The notes beneath the pieces were generated by a model. It was not told where the DNA came from. It made no database searches and was given only the letters and a program-made list of their open reading frames with translations. Shown here piece by piece: positions 60,001 to 64,000 of a DNA stretch of 64,000 bases. The position numbers and the translations under genes are program-made. The stretch's first letter is position 1. Every line of letters begins with the position of its first letter. This stretch comes from a bacterium (GTDB taxonomy: Bacteria > SZUA-182 > DTGQ01), in NCBI GenBank assembly GCA_023512255.1, contig JAILZY010000005.1, positions 18,306 through 82,305 of the forward strand. Direction: 5' to 3'.

Positions 60001-60065
60001 GTCCCAAGATCAATGCCGATGGTAAAAGGGGAGGGTGGGGCTGATGAGCGAAGATCAGAGTTCAT
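57057..60065 (-). CDS. DnaK-like (Hsp70) protein with DUF3731-type C-terminal extension
   Basis: 1002 residues. Residues 10-480 form an Hsp70 ATPase: TIGIDLGTTNCALAYVD (phosphate 1, near 15), CDMGGGTTDFSLI (phosphate 2) and AILFNGGALKPKFLQDRMV (adenosine site). The substrate-binding half is present in changed form (about 500-640), and the last 360 residues (PLDEWRIKNLLKVISQGLREVKDREI, HELAEMWRLAASLERLDASSK) are helical and match what I know of DUF3731. It pairs with the 620-residue paralogue at 61305 and a DUF2760 gene. Client proteins and co-chaperones are unknown. A family-2 element lies directly upstream. Confidence 0.87.
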   Translation of the reverse strand: MNSDLRSSAPPSPFTIGIDLGTTNCALAYVDNSRGEEAGIEVFQILQLVSEGMVAPLPMLPSYLYLAGEHEVMQETIRLPWNAKTSYVVGELAKKLGAAVPQRLVSSAKSWLCHAGVDRRAAILPWSGARGLEKLSPIEASSRYLQHLKDAWNYQMAQGRPEYELQNQEIILTVPASFDEVARELTLEAAQKAGFSRVTLLEEPQAAFYAWIALHRDVWHQYLHNGQIVLICDMGGGTTDFSLITVQEEGGKPLFTRIAVGDHLILGGDNIDMALARHIELKLMGQTGVLDSGQWSMLCHGCRKAKEELLAEGGGGQRFYPVVIQDRSSRLIGSTLKYDLTEEEVREIIERGFFPESRLEDDPIRSSRLGLQEWGLPYVQDTAVSRHLASFLRKHRAAIRELREKTSQGSSSAAEEMALRPDAILFNGGALKPKFLQDRMVQIVESWFWPNHQAPQGGAKTDAEQGFPPLAVLSHQMGDLSVAYGAAYYGQVRRGKGIRISGGIGRSYYVGVGTTGRAESAQALCLVPRKMEEGQEVEIKDREFILLIGEPVSFPLYTSSTRLLDQPGDLLPINPQTGSESAGEEPLTPLPPIQTILRRGRAKLTKVPVYLRAKLTEIGTLELWCVSRGTDRQWKLQFAIREEEGKANQLLSLVEDQGKAVEEEGEVVETEESMLDTDKIRPLLSAAFGPDSRELSAAAEKVTPDNLVKKIEDALSTPRQGWPIFTLRKIGEMLLEFSDSRGRSTAHEARWLNLVGFCLRPGFGYPLDEWRIKNLLKVISQGLREVKDREIRTQGWILYRRVAGGLNQNQQIEVFRKICPWLLPQKKTPPWPKPSPHELAEMWRLAASLERLDASSKEALGNAVLERLSRGRPLAADLWALARIGARQPLYASAHAVVSAEVAEEWIGRLLEIENLPQDEKIFTLTQLARKTPDRARNISDAAQGRLIEFFDRLRKEAKSDLAALDQAIQTVREVIRYQSREQSLVFGESLPKGLQLISRGE

Positions 60066-60118
60066 GATTTTTAGCCTTTAATTTTTGATTTATTATTTTT
60101 TAGCTTTTAAATTTTAAT

Positions 60119-60165
60119 CGCTCTTATTTTATTATTATTTATTACGGTGTCTGATATGAAGAGCG
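60119..60165 (+). mobile_element. MITE-like element, family 2, copy 3 (47 bp, internally deleted)
   Basis: The ends are CGCTCTTAT and AAGAGCG, with GGTGTCTGATAT retained before the right end as in copy 2. The flanks are ATTTTAAT (60111-60118) and AATTTAAT (60166-60173), an 8-bp duplication with one mismatch. The right flank contains the TAA stop codon of trpS. Confidence 0.75.
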
Positions 60166-60168
60166 AAT

Positions 60169-61134
60169 TTAATAGATAATTCCAACCCGTTTGCTGACCT
60201 CTTTCATGGTTTCATTAGCCACAGAACGGGCTTTTTCCGCGCCGGCTTTGAGGATCTTTCGCACAAATTCCCTATCCTCTTCCAGGGCCTTCTTTCTTTC
60301 ACGATGAGGGGTAAAGTATTGCCAAATCGCCTCAGCCAGGGCCTTTTTTACCTCTCCATAGCCGACTCCACCCTGGAGATAGCGCTGGCGCAGAGCCTCG
60401 GCCTCATCCCTGGAGAGAAACAGCCGGTAGAGCTTGAAGACATTGCAGGAGTCAGGATCTTTGGGCTCTTCCACACTCTTTGAATCAGTTACGATACTCA
60501 TGACCTTTTTTTGCAACTGACTCTTTTCGGCAAAGATTTCAATAGTATTGCCATAAGATTTTGACATCTTCTGGCCATCGGTGCCTGGCACCACAGCCAC
60601 CTCTTCGCTGATCTCAGGCTCTGGAATAGTGAATACCTGACCATACTGCCCGTTGAATTTTAGGGCAATATCACGAGTTACCTCAAGGTGCTGCTTTTGA
60701 TCCTGACCAACCGGCACCCGCTCTGACTGATACAAGAGGATATCCGCAGCCATCAAAACCGGATAGGTAAACAGGCCAGTGTGAGGACTAAATCCTCTGG
60801 CAATTTTATCCTTGTAGGAATGACAGCGCTCAAGCAATCCAAGCGGAGTGAAATTAGATAAGACCCAGGTCAGCAGATTTACCTCGGGCACATCGGACTG
60901 AACCCAGAAGATCGCCTTTTCAGGGTCAAGCCCAAGAGCTAAAAAGGTTGTAGCCGCATCGAGGGTCTGTTTGGCCAGAAGCTCTCCATCCGCCACTGTA
61001 GTCATGGCATGAAGGTTAGCAATAAAACAGAAGAGCTCGTGCTGCTCCTGATATTCAATCATTTTTTTCATCATGCCAAAATAATTACCGATATGAAAGC
61101 TGCCCGATGGCTGTATACCCGACAATATCCGCAT
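60169..61134 (-). CDS. trpS: Tryptophanyl-tRNA synthetase
   Basis: 321 residues, normal for bacterial TrpRS. It starts MRILSGIQPSGSFHIGNYFG with the class I HIGH-type motif (here HIGN) and has GQDQKQHLEVTRDIA and the KMSKS motif in DGQKMSKSYGN. It charges tRNA-Trp. The gene separates the two DnaK-like genes. Its stop codon lies inside the target duplication of a family-2 element, so the insertion occurred at the very end of the gene without changing the protein's last residues (VGIIY) as far as can be judged. Confidence 0.97.
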   Translation of the reverse strand: MRILSGIQPSGSFHIGNYFGMMKKMIEYQEQHELFCFIANLHAMTTVADGELLAKQTLDAATTFLALGLDPEKAIFWVQSDVPEVNLLTWVLSNFTPLGLLERCHSYKDKIARGFSPHTGLFTYPVLMAADILLYQSERVPVGQDQKQHLEVTRDIALKFNGQYGQVFTIPEPEISEEVAVVPGTDGQKMSKSYGNTIEIFAEKSQLQKKVMSIVTDSKSVEEPKDPDSCNVFKLYRLFLSRDEAEALRQRYLQGGVGYGEVKKALAEAIWQYFTPHRERKKALEEDREFVRKILKAGAEKARSVANETMKEVSKRVGIIY

Positions 61135-61304
61135 GGTTCGTCCTGCTCCTTCTAGTCTCGTTATTTCAATCTCGTCTCGTTATTTCAATAATAGGTGAAT
61201 AGGTGCGCTATTTCTGATAGCAGACCAATCCTCCCACCGCTACCACAGTAACATCTTGTGGCATTCTCTTTGGCCGCATCTTCCTGCCAATGAGGTTTTT
61301 TCAA

Positions 61305-63167
61305 TTATCCTTCTTCATAAGGTTTTCTGACGGTGAATTCTAATTTCCAGCGGTTGCGCTCATCTCGGCTAACAAACCACAGCTCCAAAGTGCCGATTTC
61401 CGTAAGATGAGCATGGAGGCGAACCGGAATGGTCACTCCTTCCTGTCCTTCGAGGGTAAGATGAGCCTCAAGAGAGGTCAATTCCTCAATTTCTTCCTGC
61501 CAGTTTTCAATCAACTCCCCGATCTGGTCGTGGCGTCTGATGGAGGAGGCAAAAAAGCGAAAATCTGCTGGCTCACCAACAATCAGCCCGAATTCCTGCC
61601 CTGGGATCTCAACCTCGGTCCCTTCCTCCATTCCAAAGGGCACCACGCACAGGGCCTTTATAGGCGGTGGAAATCCAGGCACAGAAGGCATGGAGGTTTC
61701 AATGCCGATATAGTATGAGCGGGCAGCTCCACCACGGATGCGAATGCCTCGGCCGCGACGGGCAAGACCGTATGAGGCAGCCCCATGAGCTACTGCCAGA
61801 TCAAGGTTTGTTTCCTGCAAAACTCTAAGCGGCGTCCCTCCCTCGGCCTCAATCCAACTATTGATCACTTCAACTACTCGCTCCTGTAAAAGCCTGGCTT
61901 TAAAAACACCACCGTTAAAGAGAATAGCTGTGGGATGAATAAACTTTTTCCCCGCGGTTTTCTCCCTAAGCTGCGGGAAATTATCCAAAGCCTTAAGGTG
62001 CACCCCAAGAAAACGGGCTAGGTGCCGAGTTACCGCAGCATCAGCCGCATAGGGCAATCCCCACTCCTGGAGTCCCACCGCCCGCTGGGTTCTCGGACGA
62101 TCCTCAGCCTCACAGGCTGGGAAAAAACCCTCAACCAGCACCGACTCAACCATTTGGCGACTCAAGCGGCTGCTCAAGGTGCCGCCAATCAGGCTGCTCC
62201 CCCGACCAGGGATAGTAACCGGATATTCCTGGCAGTTAGGATCATTCAGGATCGTCTCCTTGGCCAGACGGCAGCTCTGCCACAGGATACGGTTTTGCCA
62301 GATATCAAGGCTGGCTGGTGCTCCCTCCTCTCGCATCTTGTTCTGAACAGCTACGGCCAGGGCAAGATCCATATTATCACCGCCCAAAAGGATATGTTCT
62401 CCAACGGCAACACGATTTAAAACCAGGTTCCCCTCTTCTTCGCCAACCGCAATCAGGCTAAGGTCTGTAGTGCCTCCCCCGATATCGCAGACAAGGATTA
62501 GATCACCGACCCTAACCTTAGCCCGCCAATCCTCGTTAGCCCGAATCCAGGAATAAAAGGCCGCTTGGGGCTCTTCCAGTAAAATCGCGTTTTCCAGCCC
62601 AGCAGCTCGGGCCGCCTCCATAGTCAACTCTCTGGCCACGGCATCAAAAGAGGCTGGAACGGTCAAAAAAATCTGCTGATGCTCAAGGAAATAATCAGGA
62701 TTGTCTTCGCTCTGCAGATAATTCCACGTTTCCCGAATATGCTCAAGGTAGCGCTTTGAAGCCTCAAGAGGAGAGACTTTTTCAACCTCAGCCGGGCTTT
62801 GCCAGGGAAGAATCGGAGCCCGCCGGTCCACTTCGCCATAGCAAAGCCAGGATTTAGCTGAGGAAACAAGCCGCTGAGGCACCTCAGCTCCCCTGCTTCT
62901 AGCTAGCTCCCCAACAGCAAACTTGCGCTCTGCATCCCAGGGCAGAGCCAGGCTCCCTTTAGCCAGCTCATACGGTCCGGGCAGATACAGAAATGAAGGC
63001 AAAAGGGTGCGGCTCTCCACTGTCCCCTCATGAACAAGCTGGGGAATCTGGAGATATTGAATTTCCCCCTCACCCTCATTATCCGAAGAATCTCTGGTGT
63101 CGACAAACCCTACTGCACAGTTAGTCGTACCCAGATCAATGCCCACGATATACCGTGAATCGATCAT
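61305..63167 (-). CDS. DnaK-like (Hsp70) protein, short paralogue
   Basis: 620 residues. It begins YIVGIDLGTTNCAVGFVD and has LVCDIGGGTTDLSLIAV and AILFNGGVFKARLLQERVV. Sequence blocks match the 1002-residue paralogue throughout the ATPase (PQRLVSSAKSWLC, LLPSFLYL, LLEEPQAAFYSWI). It ends soon after the conserved LEAHLTEIGTLELWF-type segment, lacking the 360-residue DUF3731 region. Both proteins differ from housekeeping DnaK in the early loops. The 170-nt spacer before trpS holds an imperfect 16-bp direct repeat (61155-61190). Confidence 0.87.
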   Translation of the reverse strand: MIDSRYIVGIDLGTTNCAVGFVDTRDSSDNEGEGEIQYLQIPQLVHEGTVESRTLLPSFLYLPGPYELAKGSLALPWDAERKFAVGELARSRGAEVPQRLVSSAKSWLCYGEVDRRAPILPWQSPAEVEKVSPLEASKRYLEHIRETWNYLQSEDNPDYFLEHQQIFLTVPASFDAVARELTMEAARAAGLENAILLEEPQAAFYSWIRANEDWRAKVRVGDLILVCDIGGGTTDLSLIAVGEEEGNLVLNRVAVGEHILLGGDNMDLALAVAVQNKMREEGAPASLDIWQNRILWQSCRLAKETILNDPNCQEYPVTIPGRGSSLIGGTLSSRLSRQMVESVLVEGFFPACEAEDRPRTQRAVGLQEWGLPYAADAAVTRHLARFLGVHLKALDNFPQLREKTAGKKFIHPTAILFNGGVFKARLLQERVVEVINSWIEAEGGTPLRVLQETNLDLAVAHGAASYGLARRGRGIRIRGGAARSYYIGIETSMPSVPGFPPPIKALCVVPFGMEEGTEVEIPGQEFGLIVGEPADFRFFASSIRRHDQIGELIENWQEEIEELTSLEAHLTLEGQEGVTIPVRLHAHLTEIGTLELWFVSRDERNRWKLEFTVRKPYEEG

Positions 63168-63252
63168 AAAAATAAAATCCTCCTCAAAAAAGCTTTGCCG
63201 GCCGAAAAAAAGCGTATGGAGACTTTTTAAAAAGCTTTTTTCCCAAAAACAC

Positions 63253-63741
63253 TCACCCCTCCTGCGCAGGCTTTATGACCTCAACTTCAGCCGGAGCAAT
63301 CACCGACGGATCCTGGCCCTTTGGCAGATCGGGCAAATTTAGCCGACAGGCTCTCCAGCCATGATGTTTTAAAATTCCGGTAAAGGGTGGATCCCCAATA
63401 ACATACCCACTCAGCCTGACCACAGAAGGGTCTACTCCCTTTTCGATGGTTACTGTGCTCCCCTCAGGCTCTTTCCTGATCGGCTCAACAGTGAGAATCC
63501 CATCCAGCGCCCTTCTGCATCCCTCATGAACCGTTCTTACTGCCGCGCCGATCTGATAGTCCGAATAGGCGGAGATATCCTCCTTGAGAAAGTCGATCAG
63601 GCGACCTTCTCTCTGCAACAAGGAAAGGATCTGAATCCCTTCCGAAGGGGCTCCAGAAAGAAGGCCAGATATCCTCTTCGCTATATCCTTACTCTTGAGC
63701 ACGGTAAAAAAGCTTTTAAAAGCCAAACCCAAACGCCCCAT
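63253..63741 (-). CDS. DUF2760 protein
   Basis: 162 residues, with no signal peptide. The core is GAPSEGIQILSLLQREGRLIDFLKEDISAYSDYQIGAAVRTVHEGCR, then PSVVRLSGYVIGDPPFTGILKHHGWRA and a Pro-rich end. This is the DUF2760 pattern. It is first in the minus-strand group and precedes the short DnaK-like gene by 85 nt. As I recall, DUF2760 genes are often beside paired DnaK-like genes, one with DUF3731, and this locus fits. Function unknown; a dedicated co-factor for the atypical chaperones is plausible. Confidence 0.8.
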   Translation of the reverse strand: MGRLGLAFKSFFTVLKSKDIAKRISGLLSGAPSEGIQILSLLQREGRLIDFLKEDISAYSDYQIGAAVRTVHEGCRRALDGILTVEPIRKEPEGSTVTIEKGVDPSVVRLSGYVIGDPPFTGILKHHGWRACRLNLPDLPKGQDPSVIAPAEVEVIKPAQEG

Positions 63742-63936
63742 CTATCGCCTCCTTGAACTTTTATTGAAACTTCCAATCCACACTCTTTTAATTGTCGGCC
63801 GTCAAGACAAAAAATCTATTCACTATTCGATTTTTCCCCTGCAATATTTTTTTCATCTTCCACCAAAGTAGACACAAAATTATAACATAAAAAGGAATAG
63901 AAGGGGAGAGGGGTAATAAAAGGCCAGATGTTCCCC
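63742..63936. other. Upstream region of the DUF2760/DnaK-like group
   Basis: An AT-rich spacer of 195 nt between the DUF2760 gene and the frame at the right edge. I see no clear promoter, CIRCE heat-shock operator or other binding site in it. Confidence 0.45.
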
Positions 63937-64000
63937 ATGTTTAAATTAGGAGGAGGAGATAAGCCGCAGGGTAAGGGTATTGAGGTAAAAGATAATAGTA
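63937..64000 (+). CDS. Possible start of a plus-strand gene cut by the window edge
   Basis: An ATG at 63937 opens a frame to the edge (21 codons, MFKLGGGDKPQGKGIEVKDNS). The nearest purine-rich tract (AAAAGG) is 13 nt upstream. It would be divergent from the DUF2760 gene. Too little is visible to name it; treat it as a lead only. Confidence 0.3.
   Translation, partial: MFKLGGGDKPQGKGIEVKDNS

Overview
The window is a chromosomal segment of a Gram-negative bacterium with an outer membrane. It carries a TonB-dependent receptor, lipoproteins and two outer-membrane-type barrel candidates. Four genes for the late steps of menaquinone synthesis (prenyltransferase, UbiX, methyltransferase, UbiD) suggest a menaquinone-based, probably anaerobic or microaerophilic, metabolism. 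I cannot assign a phylum from the sequence. GTG and TTG starts are common, and gene order is conserved only in the translation operon at the left edge.

Layout. 0-2.6 kb: ffh-rpsP-khpA-rimM-trmD, minus strand, trmD cut by the edge. 2.7-8.1 kb: a receiver/dimerisation-domain hybrid without an ATPase domain, a znuACB-type metal importer, cvpA, and rnhB converging into the cvpA tail. 8.1-10 kb: a gene-poor stretch with a secreted ComEA-like HhH protein and two mobile palindromic elements. 10-17.3 kb: a U32/RlhA-like protein, a repeat-dense spacer, then topA, dprA and a periplasmic cyclophilin. 17.5-28 kb: a promoter, a 28-codon leader ORF, an ECF-type sigma factor, a zinc-finger anti-sigma candidate, a CHAT-protease/CsgG-like membrane protein, a TPR/CsgG-like lipoprotein, a barrel protein and an 895-residue secreted protein; I regard this as the most interesting locus. 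28.3-38.7 kb: a radical SAM enzyme, a PilZ-PilT fusion, the menaquinone genes, an HD phosphohydrolase, a CPBP protease and a site-2 protease. 38.7-48.2 kb: a sulfatase-fold/TPR protein followed by nine small exported proteins, five of which are clear tandem paralogues of a family I do not recognise. 48.8-57 kb: tRNA-Leu, a DUF5658-like protein, a 723-residue exported protein, and an operon of glutaminyl cyclase, TonB receptor and histidine kinase. 57-64 kb: two DnaK-like proteins and a DUF2760 protein with trpS between the two chaperones, and possibly the start of a plus-strand gene at the right edge.

The spacers carry several repeat families that can be resolved by eye. Family 1 has four copies of about 102-122 bp with 15-bp inverted ends and 5-bp target duplications. 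Family 2 has three copies with CGCTCTTAT ends and 8-bp target duplications. Family 3 is a pair of 102-bp palindromic repeats, one of which is interrupted by a family-2 element, so its neighbour serves as the empty site. Family 4 is a hairpin repeat whose stem differs between copies by compensated changes. The spacers also contain many 10-20 bp tandem duplications.

Functional themes. The 17.5-28 kb operon looks like a sigma/anti-sigma-controlled envelope module joining a caspase-like protease to CsgG-like and barrel components. The 41.5-48 kb block looks like an expanding family of exported structural or surface proteins. Both functions are inferences from domain content and context.
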